Shown: positions 1-8,840 of the stretch, piece after piece
Position numbering within the stretch: the stretch's first letter is position 1
Layout of the letters: each line of letters opens with the position of its first letter
DNA from: Leptotrichia trevisanii DSM 22070
GTDB lineage: Bacteria > Fusobacteriota > Fusobacteriia > Fusobacteriales > Leptotrichiaceae
Reading direction: 5' to 3'
Length of the DNA: 64,000 bases
Assembly (NCBI RefSeq): GCF_000482505.1
Contig: NZ_AXVL01000009.1
Coordinates: 1 to 64,000, forward strand
Notes under the pieces: model-generated
What the model was told of the DNA's origin: nothing
Database searches by the model: none
What the model saw: only the letters and a program-made list of their open reading frames with translations
Position numbers and translations under genes: made by a program

Positions 1-1
1 A

Positions 2-175
2 GAGGCAATTGATGCTTTCAGGAAAAACATTGCCGTGTCAAGATATTCATTTTATCAAAGGCAGATGTACAGGACTTTCGGGATGAATCCTTTCTACTGT
101 CCAGCATGCAAGGTTAAAATGATTGTATGGGAATTTTATCATTACAGATATCCGCCCCTCAAAAAATACTATTAA
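2..175 (+). pseudogene. C-terminal end of an IS91-like transposase (partial)
   Basis: The frame is open from the left edge and ends at TAA 173-175, giving 57 residues. They include FGMNPFYCPAC followed by KVKM, which resembles the C-terminal zinc-knuckle (FGxxPxxCPxCxxxM) of Y2-type transposases of the IS91/Transposase_32 family. The rest lies outside the window, so it cannot be said whether the element is intact. A small hairpin (186-202) and a strong terminator follow. The family call rests on this one motif. Confidence 0.5.
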
Positions 176-246
176 TATTTTATTAATCCAACTAGGTTGG
201 ATATTTTGTCGTAGACATTTGTATATTTATTTGACAAAAGAAAAGG

Positions 247-268
247 AAAAGAGGCTGACGCCTCTTTT
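247..268 (+). terminator. Intrinsic terminator after transposase remnant
   Basis: The arms AAAAGAGGC (247-255) and GCCTCTTTT (260-268) pair perfectly around a 4-nt loop and end in a T run. It can end transcription of the transposase fragment. Confidence 0.75.
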
Positions 269-449
269 AAAATTATCAAATATATCAGTAAATACCTAAA
301 AAATATGAATTTAATTTCCTTATAAAAAAATAAAGGCTATTTTAATTATTTTTCGATGTTGGTTACACGTTGGTTACTTATGTATATTTTATTCCCATTT
401 TTACTGACTTTTTAGCTAAAAAAGAGTTTGTTCTTCAACTCCTTTTTAA

Positions 450-480
450 ATATGCTATCACAAGGGTAGCATATTTTTTT
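450..480 (+). terminator. Terminator-like hairpin
   Basis: ATATGCTA (450-457) pairs with TAGCATAT (467-474) and is followed by six T on the plus strand. It sits between the mobile-element remnant and the end of the convergent minus-strand gene at 498. Confidence 0.6.
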
Positions 481-497
481 ATACCAATATTACTATA

Positions 498-1181
498 TCA
501 TCTATGCAATCTCCGCTTAAACTCCTCTTTATAAGACTTATACGCATATCTTAGCATTATGCTCAAAATAAATAACGGAATTGATGAAAATATACTCCAA
601 GTCATTTTTTTACTTATAATTAGCTCCAAAATTAGAAGAAATATTCCAACGAAAAAAATGAAAAAATTTAGTATCTTTAATCTGTCACTCTTATGCTTAT
701 CCCAGACATATGAAAAAACAAGACTAATAAGATAAAGAGCAATAACAATAGGAATTCCACGCTTTATACTCCAAGTCAACTTTTTATCTCCAAAATCAAG
801 CAATAAAAAATAAATTATAAATCCGCTTAATAATAAAAACAGATTTGTCCTCATTCTGTACGAATCTAGAAAAACAAATAATCCCAGATCAAATATTAAA
901 ATAGACGGAATCGCATAGTAGCCCCATTCCAATTTTCCATACATTATTAGATTTTGAAAAAGGACTTCCAGAATTGAAATTATTGAAATTGTAAAAAATG
1001 ATAAAAATACAGCCTTTTTTACTTTTTTCATTTTCATTTCATACAAGTTTATATTAATCATCGGATATTCCTTCATAAATTCTTTCTCTTCCAGCCCCTT
1101 TATCTCAGGAACAGCTGTTTCACATAACGGACATCTTTCTGCTCCATCTTCCAGTTCCACTCCACATTTTATACAATACAT
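498..1181 (-). CDS. DUF6320-like zinc-ribbon membrane protein
   Basis: A 227-residue protein. The N-terminus has two CxxC knuckles (MYCIKCGVE and CPLCET), a zinc-ribbon seen in DUF6320-type proteins, followed by about six hydrophobic stretches of membrane-spanning length from residue 55 to 215. No catalytic motif is visible. The next gene upstream on the same strand is an HxxxD acyltransferase. From memory, DUF6320 proteins often sit beside such acyltransferases, so the pair probably works together at the membrane. The substrate is unknown and the family name is from recall, not a search. Confidence 0.65.
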   Translation of the reverse strand: MYCIKCGVELEDGAERCPLCETAVPEIKGLEEKEFMKEYPMININLYEMKMKKVKKAVFLSFFTISIISILEVLFQNLIMYGKLEWGYYAIPSILIFDLGLFVFLDSYRMRTNLFLLLSGFIIYFLLLDFGDKKLTWSIKRGIPIVIALYLISLVFSYVWDKHKSDRLKILNFFIFFVGIFLLILELIISKKMTWSIFSSIPLFILSIMLRYAYKSYKEEFKRRLHR

Positions 1182-1304
1182 ATTTATCCCCTATTTTTTA
1201 TAATAATTCTACCTTTAAACTGAACTCTAAAATTACACTGCTCTGTTCAAATCCAGAGTTTCTGTAATTTTATCGTTTTAATCTTAAAAAAATTCGTTTA
1301 TACT

Positions 1305-2714
1305 TTAAAAATAATTTGTAATAATCTTGGATTTTATTCCTCTCTTTCTTAAATAAACAAAAAAATCCCTCTCAATATCATAATTTGCAGTTAAATTTCC
1401 AAAATTTACATAAACCTTGTTACAGTCGCTTATAACTCCCATCTTGATTTTGCATCTTTTACTTGGTGGTGGTAAAAATCGGAATCCTTTTAAGTATTTT
1501 TCATATTTTTTATTAATTCTGAAAACTCCTAAATTTGAAAATCCTGTTGTATAGCCACGTTCTCCGTAGTAGTCAAATATGAATGGGAAAAACATACGTT
1601 TTATCAAATACGGAACAGATTTTATTATTATATTCTGCACTGGATTCATTGCCTTATATATGCTTTTGTAAAATTCTTTTTTTGTAATTTTTAGGGCAAA
1701 ATAGTTATCCAGATAAGTTATGATTTCAGAGAGGGAATATGCACCCAGACTTGCGTCCACGCTAGGAGTTATGTTTATAAAAAAATTTCTGTATGTAGTT
1801 TCTTCAAAAATTTTTCGTAGATCAACTGGTACTCCAATCACAATTGGATTTTTGGCTTGTGAATACCTATCCAGCAAAATTTTAAAATATACTGAGAGAA
1901 GATATTTCCCAATAGTAGTCCCATATTTTTTACTCTCCTCCTTCAGGCTTTCCACATCAATTTCTCCAGTTGTAATATGGTACTGCCCCTTTTCCAGTAT
2001 TTTCATTGGCAAATGAAATGCTGACTTTATCGTAGTTTCCTTGCTCACTTTCCGCATATATTTTTCATAAAGGTCGACATACTCGTTTTTTTGAGAATTT
2101 TTCAACACACTATCATTTCCCAGCAATTCTCTTGTTTTTTCAAAAAAGTTTTTTTCAAATTTCTTATTTTCAAAATCTTTTTCATTTTTATTTATCTTTT
2201 TTCCAAAATTAATTATTTTATTTATTTTTTCAATTTCTATTTCCTTCTTTTTTTCAGTCTTATCAATTAAATTATCCTTTTTATCTTTTTCAACATTTTC
2301 CCAAAAATACTTTTTCTCCAAATATTCTTCAATCAAATCCTGAAAAAATAACGCCGCACCTTTTCCATCGGTCAAAAAATGTGCTATTTCTATCGACAAT
2401 TTATTATTAAAATAAATGATTCTCAGTGGATTATCCTTCTGTATATCCGTACAAGGATAAGTTTTTTCCTCCTCAATCATAAAATGAGCCTTTTTCTGCT
2501 GCAAATAATTCCAGAAAATCCCCTTTTTTAGCTCAGAATTGTAAAACGGATACTTCTTTTCAAGCAAAATCGCCACTTTTTCCAATATTTCCAAATCAAT
2601 ATTTTCAGAAAATAATGCCGAAAGTCGAAAACACGTAGTTCTACCTTCACTAATTATCGAAGAATAAGTTTTTGCAAAAGCGTCCAGTTCATACCAGATT
2701 TTTTCATTTTTCAC
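1305..2714 (-). CDS. Condensation-like / alcohol acetyltransferase family protein
   Basis: 469 residues. The hallmark is HFLTDG at residues 112-117, the HxxxDG active-site motif of the CoA-dependent acyltransferase superfamily (NRPS condensation domains, PapA5, alcohol O-acetyltransferases). The histidine would act as general base in acyl transfer from acyl-CoA to an alcohol. Residues about 137-195 are a Lys/Asn/Glu-rich low-complexity insert that looks like a linker. The C-terminal half carries a PVDLRKIF-type segment typical of the second chloramphenicol-acetyltransferase-like lobe. No signal peptide. It lies 123 bp upstream of the zinc-ribbon membrane protein, probably as one transcript. 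The acyl donor and acceptor cannot be read from sequence. Confidence 0.7.
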   Translation of the reverse strand: MKNEKIWYELDAFAKTYSSIISEGRTTCFRLSALFSENIDLEILEKVAILLEKKYPFYNSELKKGIFWNYLQQKKAHFMIEEEKTYPCTDIQKDNPLRIIYFNNKLSIEIAHFLTDGKGAALFFQDLIEEYLEKKYFWENVEKDKKDNLIDKTEKKKEIEIEKINKIINFGKKINKNEKDFENKKFEKNFFEKTRELLGNDSVLKNSQKNEYVDLYEKYMRKVSKETTIKSAFHLPMKILEKGQYHITTGEIDVESLKEESKKYGTTIGKYLLSVYFKILLDRYSQAKNPIVIGVPVDLRKIFEETTYRNFFINITPSVDASLGAYSLSEIITYLDNYFALKITKKEFYKSIYKAMNPVQNIIIKSVPYLIKRMFFPFIFDYYGERGYTTGFSNLGVFRINKKYEKYLKGFRFLPPPSKRCKIKMGVISDCNKVYVNFGNLTANYDIERDFFVYLRKRGIKSKIITNYF

Positions 2715-2939
2715 ATTTATCCTCTTCCATTTTATTTATTTTACTTCTAGTACTATTTCCCATTTAAATAGCGAATGTTTAAAAAATTTTGAATTGCATA
2801 CTATTTAATAATGAATTAAAACTTCTTGTCCTTGATGACATAGTTCCTATTTTCTAATGGAATTTAGTATTAAATTATTTTGTTTAATAATGGTTTTTCC
2901 TATTTTATAAATGCTTAAGTATAAGCAATCAAAAAATCA

Positions 2940-3791
2940 TTACTTTTCCAAGTATTTTTTCAATCTTTCATAATTTTTTTTCGCTGTTTCATAACCAATA
3001 CTATACACTTCCAAAAGTTTCTTCTTATTTTTCTCAATTCTCCCAAGTGTCAGTTCCACTTCTGGACGAATCACAAAAATTTCTCCTTTTGCCTCCAGCT
3101 CGCCAATATAATCAAGCACTTCATTATATCGGCTATATCTTGTATTCATAAGCTCTACAAATTTAGGAAACTTTTTATATCTTATCCCAGTAATTTTACC
3201 CAATGCACTTTGTTTTTTTCTATAACTTTTATCACGTGTCAAGACAACCACATTTTTTGTATTTCCATTTTCCATAGACTTTTTAATCGGTATTGAATCA
3301 GAAACTCCGCCATCCAGATAAACATTCCCATTAATATTAACCATTCTGGCAAGTAACGGCAAAGAACTTGAAGCCCTTACATAAACAGTATCCTTGTCAA
3401 AATCCTTAACTTCAGGATATTCCGCCTCCCCAGTTTCACAATTTGTAATTACCACCTGAAATTTTGTCTTATTTTTCATAAATGTTTTGTTGTCAATCGG
3501 ATTCAGTTTATTCGGAATCTCATTATAAACTAAATCCACATCAAATAAATCCCCTGTTTTAAACAAGCTATAAAGCGTGCAGTATCTTTTGTCATCCAGA
3601 TAGTCAACAGACACATTAAACGCCCTCTTATGTTGTTTTGCCAAATAGCTGCAGGCATGGCAAGCTCCCGCAGATACCCCTATGCAATTATCAAATTCAA
3701 TATTTTTTTCCAAAAAGAAGTCCAGCACCCCTGCCGTAAATATCCCCCGAAGTCCTCCACCTTCCAATACTAACCCATTTTTTTCCTTCAT
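2940..3791 (-). CDS. Patatin-like phospholipase
   Basis: 283 residues from the chosen ATG. The patatin pattern is complete: oxyanion loop GGGLRG, nucleophile elbow GVSAGA (Ser41) and catalytic Asp in LDGGVSDS (Asp160). These form the Ser-Asp dyad that hydrolyses acyl ester bonds of (phospho)lipids. No signal peptide or membrane segment, so a cytoplasmic or peripheral enzyme is expected. Upstream in-frame starts exist (ATG 3800, TTG 3809), but AAAGGG lies about 9 nt before the ATG at 3791 and directly abuts the one at 3800, so 3791 is preferred. It appears monocistronic. Confidence 0.85.
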   Translation of the reverse strand: MKEKNGLVLEGGGLRGIFTAGVLDFFLEKNIEFDNCIGVSAGACHACSYLAKQHKRAFNVSVDYLDDKRYCTLYSLFKTGDLFDVDLVYNEIPNKLNPIDNKTFMKNKTKFQVVITNCETGEAEYPEVKDFDKDTVYVRASSSLPLLARMVNINGNVYLDGGVSDSIPIKKSMENGNTKNVVVLTRDKSYRKKQSALGKITGIRYKKFPKFVELMNTRYSRYNEVLDYIGELEAKGEIFVIRPEVELTLGRIEKNKKKLLEVYSIGYETAKKNYERLKKYLEK

Positions 3792-4001
3792 TAATTTCAT
3801 CCCTTTCAATATTAATTTTTTGTTTTCTCCTATTATACACCCATTCCTTGTATTTTTCTACTTTTTTAATAACTTAATTTTTATTTTTAACTATTCAAAT
3901 TTTTTAAAATAAATTACTAGAAAAAATTGATTTCTATTAATTATCAAGGTGCAATTAAAATGTAGGTTTATAAGTGTTATACTAAAATTGAGAAAAATGT
4001 G

Positions 4002-4030
4002 TTGACAATCTAACTTTATTTTGGTATAAT
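4002..4030 (+). promoter_or_regulatory. Consensus sigma-70 promoter of dps
   Basis: TTGACA (4002-4007), a 17-bp spacer and TATAAT (4025-4030) with an extended -10 (TGG before it). Both hexamers are perfect consensus, which predicts very strong basal expression and so a need for repression, matching the operator just behind it. Confidence 0.9.
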
Positions 4031-4032
4031 AA

Positions 4033-4051
4033 ATTTGTAATTATTACAAAT
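4033..4051 (+). promoter_or_regulatory. PerR-box-like operator of dps
   Basis: ATTTGTAAT-T-ATTACAAAT is a perfect 9-1-9 palindrome starting 2 nt after the -10 box, covering the predicted start of transcription. It resembles the Bacillus PerR box (TTATAATnATTATAA), differing by one symmetric substitution per half. Near-identical sites occur before ahpC (45191) and before the PerR-ferritin fusion (14931). Confidence 0.75.
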
Positions 4052-4083
4052 ATATAAATATTATAAATTAAGGAGTGATAAAA

Positions 4084-4521
4084 ATGTCAAAAACAGTTGA
4101 AAAATTAAATCTTTACTTAGCTAACTTGAATGTACTTTACAGAAAGGTTCAAAATTACCACTGGAACATTGTTGGTGCTGGATTCTTTTCTGTTCATGAA
4201 AAATTAGAGGAGTATTATGATGCGATAAATGAGCAAATTGATGATGTAGCTGAAAGAATTTTGTCAATAGGAGGACGTCCTTTAGGAACTCTAAAAGACT
4301 ACTTGGAAATTACAACTATTAAGGAAGCTGAAAATAAGGAAATTTCTATTCCAGAAGCAGTAGCTGATGTGAAAAAAGAATTTGAAGCAATGTTAAAATT
4401 AGTGAAGGAAGTAAAAGAAGCGGCTGATGAAGAAAACGACTACGGAACATCTGCATTAGTTGACGAATATATCAGTACATACGAAAAAAACTTATGGATG
4501 TTAAACGCATATTTAAAATAA
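4084..4521 (+). CDS. dps: Dps-family miniferritin
   Basis: 145 residues, the usual Dps length. It has the Dps ferroxidase signature: NYHWNIVG near the N-terminus, then HEKLEEYYDAINEQIDDVAERI, which supply the inter-subunit His/Asp/Glu iron ligands. Dps forms 12-mers that oxidise Fe(II) with hydrogen peroxide and store the iron, protecting DNA. The GTG at 4075 is in frame, but AAGGAG at 4070-4075 sits 8 nt before the ATG at 4084, which is chosen. Consensus promoter and PerR-box-like palindrome upstream predict peroxide-inducible expression. Its own terminator follows. Confidence 0.92.
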   Translation: MSKTVEKLNLYLANLNVLYRKVQNYHWNIVGAGFFSVHEKLEEYYDAINEQIDDVAERILSIGGRPLGTLKDYLEITTIKEAENKEISIPEAVADVKKEFEAMLKLVKEVKEAADEENDYGTSALVDEYISTYEKNLWMLNAYLK

Positions 4522-4578
4522 GATTTTTATGAGAAAATTACCAAACAAAGTCATTAAAATTACCTATTATATATATTT

Positions 4579-4611
4579 AGAGAAAGTCTGTAAAAAGATT
4601 TTCTCTTTTTT
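4579..4611 (+). terminator. dps terminator
   Basis: AGAGAAAGTC (4579-4588) pairs with GATTTTCTCT (4597-4606), 10 bp with one G-T, followed by a T run. Confidence 0.8.
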
Positions 4612-4612
4612 A

Positions 4613-4641
4613 TTTACAAAATATATAAAAAATGTTATAAT
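4613..4641 (+). promoter_or_regulatory. Promoter of yifB
   Basis: TTTACA (4613-4618), 17-bp spacer, TATAAT (4636-4641) preceded by TGT (extended -10). It immediately follows the dps terminator. Confidence 0.7.
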
Positions 4642-4674
4642 TAATTATTAATAAAAAATTAAAAGGGTGAGGTT

Positions 4675-6195
4675 ATGGCAATAAGTTTATTTAGTTGCAG
4701 CTATATGGGTGTAGATACTTATGTTGTAGAAGTCGAAGTTGATTTATCCAGAGGACTGCCTGTATTTAATATAGTTGGAATGGGAGATCAGGCGATTTCC
4801 GAGAGCAAGGAGCGGATTAGGAGCTGTTTTAAGAATGTGGGGTTTGAATTTCCTGTCAGACGTGTGCTGGTAAATCTGTCGCCTGCAAATATCAGAAAAA
4901 AAGGCAGTCATTTCGACTTGAGCATATTCTTAGGAATACTTGCTAATACAGGGCATATTTCAAATATAGACATATTAAAAAAATATCTAATTTTAGGAGA
5001 AATTTCCTTAAATGGAAAGATAAAATCAATAAATGGAGCAATAAATGCTACAATTCTAGCAAAAGAAACAGATTTTAAAGGTGTTGTCGTCCCAATGGAA
5101 AATTATAATGAAGCAAAATTAATTTCAGGTGTGGAAATTATCCCTGTTGATGAAATAACAGAATTGCTAGATTTTCTGGAGGGAAAAATTGATGTGGAAA
5201 CATTGTGCGAAAAAGCTGTCGAGATGAACACTTCAAAATTGGAAAAAGATGAAAACTTAGACGAAACTGTTGATTTTTCAGATGTAAAAGGGCAACTGCT
5301 TGCAAAAAGGGCTTTAGAAATTGCAGCGGCTGGTGGACACAATGTATTTCTAATAGGTGATCCTGGTTCAGGCAAGTCAATGCTTGCGAAAAGATTTAAC
5401 ACAATTTTACCTGATATGCCTGAAGAAGAAATTATAGAAACAACCAAAATTTACAGTATTTCAGGAATGTTAAGCCAAAGTGAGCCAATAATTCGTAAAC
5501 GCCCATTTAGAGCTCCACACTATTCAGCGACACAAGTAGCTCTAGTAGGCGGTGCAAACAGAGTTGGTGAAATTACTTTAGCACTAAATGGAATATTATT
5601 TCTAGATGAAATTGGAGAGTTTGAAGGAAAAACATTGGAAACGTTAAGACAGCCGCTCGAAGACGGAAAAATCGTTATTTCAAGAGCAAATTTGAGTGTA
5701 ACTTATCCAGTAAAAAACATTACAATAACTGCTTCAAATCCTACTCCAAGTGGATATTTCCCTGACAATCCACTATGTAACGACAGCCTAAAAGAAATTA
5801 AACGTTACCAGAAAAAATTTTCAGGCCCACTTCTCGACAGAATGGACTTGTATGTGGAAATGCATCAGTTAAAAAAAGATGAGATTTTTGATGAATCCTT
5901 ATCAGAAAAATCCAAAGAAATTCAAAAAAGAGTGATAAAAGCTCGTGAAGTACAAAAACAACGTTTTAACTCAAATACTTTAAACAGAGATATGAATAAG
6001 AAACAGCTAAACAAATATTGTAGAATAGACGAAGAAAGTGAAGAAATTATGAAATCTGCCATTGATAATCTAAAATTATCAGTTAGAATGTTTGACAAAA
6101 TATTAAAAGTTTCGAGAACAATAGCAGATTTAGACGGTGAAGAAAACATAAAAAAGGAGCATTTGCTAGAAGCTCTCAATTATCGGAGAAAATAA
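4675..6195 (+). CDS. yifB: YifB/ComM-family AAA+ ATPase (Mg-chelatase-like)
   Basis: 506 residues, standard family length. The N-terminal domain (about 1-180; starts SLFSCSYMGVDTYVVEVEVDLSRGLPVFNIVG in segments) is the ChlI-like fold. The AAA+ core has Walker A GDPGSGKS at about residues 228-235 and Walker B ILFLDEIGEF. The C-terminal Mg-chelatase subunit domain ends in LEALNYRR. In Haemophilus and Vibrio, ComM is a hexameric helicase promoting branch migration during natural transformation. A recombination role is inferred from the family. ATG follows GGGTGAGG. Single gene between its own promoter and a bidirectional terminator. Confidence 0.9.
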   Translation: MAISLFSCSYMGVDTYVVEVEVDLSRGLPVFNIVGMGDQAISESKERIRSCFKNVGFEFPVRRVLVNLSPANIRKKGSHFDLSIFLGILANTGHISNIDILKKYLILGEISLNGKIKSINGAINATILAKETDFKGVVVPMENYNEAKLISGVEIIPVDEITELLDFLEGKIDVETLCEKAVEMNTSKLEKDENLDETVDFSDVKGQLLAKRALEIAAAGGHNVFLIGDPGSGKSMLAKRFNTILPDMPEEEIIETTKIYSISGMLSQSEPIIRKRPFRAPHYSATQVALVGGANRVGEITLALNGILFLDEIGEFEGKTLETLRQPLEDGKIVISRANLSVTYPVKNITITASNPTPSGYFPDNPLCNDSLKEIKRYQKKFSGPLLDRMDLYVEMHQLKKDEIFDESLSEKSKEIQKRVIKAREVQKQRFNSNTLNRDMNKKQLNKYCRIDEESEEIMKSAIDNLKLSVRMFDKILKVSRTIADLDGEENIKKEHLLEALNYRRK

Positions 6196-6199
6196 TAAT

Positions 6200-6246
6200 A
6201 AAAATGTGTAATCAGTCAATTTTATTTGATTAACTACACATTTTTT
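6200..6246. terminator. Bidirectional terminator between yifB and engB
   Basis: AAAAATGTGTA (6200-6210) pairs with TACACATTTTT (6235-6245), with a further AATCA/TGATT inner stem. T runs flank both sides, so it serves both convergent genes. Confidence 0.85.
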
Positions 6247-6255
6247 CATAAATTA

Positions 6256-6843
6256 TTATTTTTCAGTAACTCTTTTTCCTATAAAATCCAATAATTCTTT
6301 TCTTCCAGTATTTTTTAATGAAGAATAAAAAAATACATCTTCATTTTTAAACACAAGTTTTTTTCTAATTTCCTTCAACTGCTTAAATTTTTCATTATTC
6401 GACAATTTATCAGCCTTTGTAAAGATTATATAATATTCAATTTCAAAATGTTCCAGCCATTTTAACATTTCCATATCCTCATTTGATGGAACTCTACGCA
6501 AATCAAGCAATAAAAATACAACTTTTTCACGATTTGACACAAGATAGCTTTCTATTGTTTTCCCCCAATTTCTTTTAACAGCCTCAGGCACTTTTGCAAA
6601 TCCATATCCCGGCAAATCCACAAAATGAATTTTATTATTTATCAAAAAATAATTGATTAACTGTGTTCTTCCTGGCGTCTTACTCGTTCTTGCCAGATTT
6701 TTCCTTTTTGTAAGCGAATTTATAAGTGAAGATTTTCCTACATTTGATCTTCCAATAAAAGAAAATTCCACAATGTTATTAAATTCCGGGTAATCTTTTC
6801 CCACAACTGCTGATTTCACAAATTCTGACTTGCTTATTTCCAT
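6256..6843 (-). CDS. engB: Ribosome biogenesis GTP-binding protein EngB/YsxC
   Basis: 195 residues, typical of EngB. G1 is GRSNVGKSSL, G2 region KTPGRTQ, G3 DLPGYGFAK, G4 FTKADK and G5 SSLKNTG. The family is an essential circularly conserved GTPase needed for late 50S subunit assembly. No oddities. It precedes the LCP gene's reading direction as the last gene of a minus-strand group (coaE, LCP, engB), 35 bp downstream of the LCP stop. Confidence 0.95.
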   Translation of the reverse strand: MEISKSEFVKSAVVGKDYPEFNNIVEFSFIGRSNVGKSSLINSLTKRKNLARTSKTPGRTQLINYFLINNKIHFVDLPGYGFAKVPEAVKRNWGKTIESYLVSNREKVVFLLLDLRRVPSNEDMEMLKWLEHFEIEYYIIFTKADKLSNNEKFKQLKEIRKKLVFKNEDVFFYSSLKNTGRKELLDFIGKRVTEK

Positions 6844-6877
6844 ATTTCACCTCTTTTTTTTTAATTTGTCTACTTTT

Positions 6878-7678
6878 CTAATTTTTAAATTCTTCCTTTG
6901 CATTTTCCAATGAAGTTTCATCAGGCATAAAATACCAGACTCCATTAATCATTCTTCCATCCCCTGTAATTTCGTGCTGCTCAATATCCGAATGATGTAT
7001 CAGAACTGCTGGTAATGCCGACAGACTTCTAATAGGATTCACCGTTATTTCCATATGTTGCTTTGCATATCCATAAACTTGCGGGATGTATTTCCAGCCA
7101 GATGGTGCAGCTATTTTTTTTGCAATCCCTTGAATAACCTGTCTTTGACGCTCATCACGCTTAAAGGCTGTATCACTTTTTCGGTGTCTTGTGTATGCAA
7201 GTGCCATTCTCCCCTTCAGATTGTAAACCTGCCCCTGATTAAAGTGAAACACTTCCTGATCAAAATAGTCCTGATTAAAAGTGTGATTTGAAACAACATC
7301 CACTCCGTCAATCAAATTCGTCAAGTTCATAACATCTTCAAATCTGAATCGCACGTGATAATTAATTTTTGTATTAAGAAAATTTTCCACAGCGTCAATC
7401 GTACACTTTACACCGCCAAAATGGTGCGAATGTGTAATTTTATCCTGCTTATAGTTTTCACAAGGAATTTCAGCATATGTATCACGTGGTATCGAAATCA
7501 TTTTTATCTGTGCCAAATATGGTATAACTCTTATAACAATAAGCCCATCACTTCTCGATCCTTCCGTTGGTTGATTTGCATAGGCATCTACTCCTATCAC
7601 AAGAATATTAAATGGTACAGAAAGCCATCCTATAAACGCTACTAAAAATATTCCCAGTATTATAAATACTTTTTTCAT
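6878..7678 (-). CDS. LytR-CpsA-Psr (LCP) family protein
   Basis: 266 residues. One N-terminal membrane anchor (about 3-22), then the LCP domain with VIGVDAY, RSDGLIVIRV, ISIPRDTY and a downstream TRHRK segment. The Arg/Asp-rich signatures bind polyprenyl pyrophosphate. In Gram-positives LCP enzymes attach wall polymers to peptidoglycan. Here the cell probably has an outer membrane (kdsB present), so the transferred glycan is unclear. It is short for the family, with little C-terminal extension. It lies between coaE and engB, with a 35-bp gap to engB. Confidence 0.88.
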   Translation of the reverse strand: MKKVFIILGIFLVAFIGWLSVPFNILVIGVDAYANQPTEGSRSDGLIVIRVIPYLAQIKMISIPRDTYAEIPCENYKQDKITHSHHFGGVKCTIDAVENFLNTKINYHVRFRFEDVMNLTNLIDGVDVVSNHTFNQDYFDQEVFHFNQGQVYNLKGRMALAYTRHRKSDTAFKRDERQRQVIQGIAKKIAAPSGWKYIPQVYGYAKQHMEITVNPIRSLSALPAVLIHHSDIEQHEITGDGRMINGVWYFMPDETSLENAKEEFKN

Positions 7679-7855
7679 TTTTTCACCTCTTAATTCTTAC
7701 ATTTTTATATTTTCTCAATTTTTTTAAGTAATATGTTTCAAATAAAATTTCAATATAATTTTTTTAATAATATCCAAATAAATAAAATTATTTAATACCT
7801 ATATTTAATTTTATAGACTTCAAAATAACAAATTTTATCCTTAAATTATTCAAAG

Positions 7856-8464
7856 TTAATTTTTATTTTCAAATGCTATTTCTTTTAAAAAATCATCAAC
7901 TTTTTTTCTCAATTCCTGAATATTTCCATCATTTTCGATAACAAAATCACTTTTCTTCTTCTTTTCATCCAGGGACATCTGAGAATTAATAATATTCAAG
8001 GTTTCCTCATACGTTCTGTCATCCCGCTTTAAAACACGCTGAATTTGTGTATCTGTATTTGCACTGACTAACAGAATGTAATCAAATTCCTTTTCCCATT
8101 GGACTTCAAAAAGTAGCTGAATTTCCACAAAAATAATTTTATTTTCTTTTTTATGCCCAAAAATCTTTTCTCGCATAAAATGTAAAATTTCTGGATGCAT
8201 AATAGAATTTAAAATAAGTCTTTTTTCCTTATTTTTAAAAATAATTTTCCCCAGCTTTTCACGTGAAACAGTATAATTCCCAAAATTATCCTTTTCCAGA
8301 ACTTCCTTTCCAAAGTTTTCCACAATTTTTTCTACAACCTGTGGAAATCTGATAACTTCGTGAGAAATCACATCCAAATCAATAACCTCATATCCTTTTT
8401 CCCGTAAAATCTGACTAACCGTACTTTTCCCAGTCCCAATTCCACCCGTGAGTCCAATAACCAT
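7856..8464 (-). CDS. coaE: Dephospho-CoA kinase
   Basis: 202 residues. The P-loop GGIGTGKST is at residues 6-14, and the CoaE lid and substrate segments DLDVISHEV and RRVL-type Arg/Asp region (QRVLKRDDRT) are present. It phosphorylates the 3'-hydroxyl of dephospho-CoA using ATP, the last step of CoA synthesis. coaBC, another step of the pathway, lies far away at 49.2-50.4 kb on the same strand, so the pathway is dispersed. No anomalies. Confidence 0.93.
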   Translation of the reverse strand: MVIGLTGGIGTGKSTVSQILREKGYEVIDLDVISHEVIRFPQVVEKIVENFGKEVLEKDNFGNYTVSREKLGKIIFKNKEKRLILNSIMHPEILHFMREKIFGHKKENKIIFVEIQLLFEVQWEKEFDYILLVSANTDTQIQRVLKRDDRTYEETLNIINSQMSLDEKKKKSDFVIENDGNIQELRKKVDDFLKEIAFENKN

Positions 8465-8840
8465 CTCTCTCTCCCTTAAACTTCCTTCCCATAATAAAAC
8501 TTTTTCTAAAATTCTTTTAATGTTACTAAACTATTTTCATTTTACAAATTTATTATTTCAAATTTTAAAACATAATGTATTTTATACCTTTTTTCATTTA
8601 TTTGCAACAATTTTTATCTTATCACTTGAATTGATTTTTTTTTTACTTAATAAGAGACGAAAATTTGAAAAATTTTAGGGAAATAATAAAATTTTAAAGG
8701 AAAATATGGTATAATAAAGATAAGATTTAAAAAAAGAAAAAATTGAAAAAATACTTACAATATGATAAAATTACATATGCAAAAAAGATTTTTATAGTAA
8801 TAAAAAGATTTGATTTATAAAATAAAAATGAGGAGGGAAT
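8465..8840. other. Divergent intergenic region coaE / accB
   Basis: Very AT-rich, with no gene seen. It carries the start region of coaE on the minus strand and an extended -10 promoter for accB on the plus strand (8710-8715). I see no riboswitch-like structure. Confidence 0.5.
8707..8715 (+). promoter_or_regulatory. Extended -10 promoter of accB-accC
   Basis: TGG followed by TATAAT at 8710-8715. No convincing -35 at 17-bp spacing (TAAAAT), so it would rely on the extended -10. The leader to accB is about 115 nt. Confidence 0.5.

Larger units (their letters stand above)
176..497. other. Gene-free gap with hairpins and terminators
   Basis: No supportable gene. The gap holds a 7-bp hairpin just behind the transposase stop (186-192 with 196-202), a terminator at 247-268, and a second terminator-like hairpin at 450-480. 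Between the two terminators the sequence is AT-rich with no open frame worth calling. Confidence 0.6.
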
